A stretch of DNA of 50,322 nucleotides from Terriglobus albidus (GTDB lineage Bacteria > Acidobacteriota > Terriglobia > Terriglobales > Acidobacteriaceae), in NCBI RefSeq assembly GCF_025685425.1, contig NZ_JAGTAS010000031.1:1-50322 (forward strand), written 5' to 3'. Positions 50,205-50,322 of the stretch are shown here, piece by piece. The stretch's first letter is position 1. Each line of letters begins with the position of its first letter. The notes under the pieces were generated by a model. It worked only from the letters and a program-made list of their open reading frames with translations, did not search any database and was not told the origin of the DNA. The position numbers and the translations under genes are program-made.

Positions 50205-50322
50205 TTCAAGGTGTTTGTATGAGCGGTTGAGGGGGAATCACTTTAGTTATGGTGGTTGTGTCTTTATTGTCTGAGTTGATGGGTTGGAGGTGTTTAGCCT
50301 ACAGATTTCCGGGAGGAAGTTT

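Noticed and set aside
1-50322. tRNA, rRNA and riboswitch search by eye
   Set aside because: No cloverleaf, rRNA core or known riboswitch core was recognised; a covariance search would be needed to exclude small RNAs.

Overview
The window looks like a chromosomal segment of an acidobacterium, most likely family Acidobacteriaceae (class Terriglobia). The main evidence is five large MacB/FtsX-type orphan permeases of the acidobacterial duplicated orphan permease (ADOP) kind, several with PadR-type regulators. A DUF1800-DUF1501 pair, a MEDS-domain histidine kinase, moderately high GC and hairpin-rich intergenic repeats agree with this. No rRNA, tRNA or CRISPR array was seen. The taxonomic call is an inference from gene content, not from a marker gene.

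Layout. 1-76: start of a transposase gene cut by the window edge. 530-1933: secreted FG-GAP/VCBS protein. 2409-6795: DUF1501 and DUF1800/Ig-like exported pair. 7030-8739: HAD phosphatase fused to a P-loop ATPase. 9276-13177: secreted protein, alpha/beta hydrolase divergent from a LysR regulator, and signal peptidase I. 13648-16886: NmrA-like protein, STAS-like protein and MEDS histidine kinase. 17099-21609: MocR regulator divergent from a redox cluster (AhpD-like, quinone oxidoreductase, decayed duplicate, nitroreductase, second AhpD-like). 22199-24264: secreted hydrolase and coiled-coil protein. 24702-38989: PadR/ADOP region with four permeases, interrupted by a SnoaL-like protein, an ArsR-SRPBCC pair and a recombinase-tail protein. 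39183-42449: SGNH hydrolase, secreted protein, DinB protein and an ECF sigma factor with a SnoaL-like tail. 42500-45919: ADOP remnant, fifth ADOP and its PadR. 46176-46613: VOC protein. 46830-49840: a secreted beta-helix protein split by an intact IS630-type element.

The intergenic space is dominated by structured repeats. A 110-115 bp palindromic, MITE-like element with TAGAGCATTTTCCCTGT ends occurs as four good copies, one divergent copy and several fragments. In at least three places its terminal TAG is the stop codon of the neighbouring gene. Two families of paired hairpins show compensatory changes in their stems between copies. Two further palindromic families are also present.

How the genes work together. 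Two complete padR-ADOP modules and one with a 40-codon padR stump look like independent self-regulated units whose substrates are unknown. The MocR cluster looks like a small redox or detoxification operon. Two regulatory genes (ArsR at 34658, VOC at 46176) have promoter elements placed so that the start codon would be the first transcribed base, suggesting leaderless mRNAs. Decayed copies of an oxidoreductase, an ADOP and a padR, plus the IS insertion, show frequent duplication and decay in this region.
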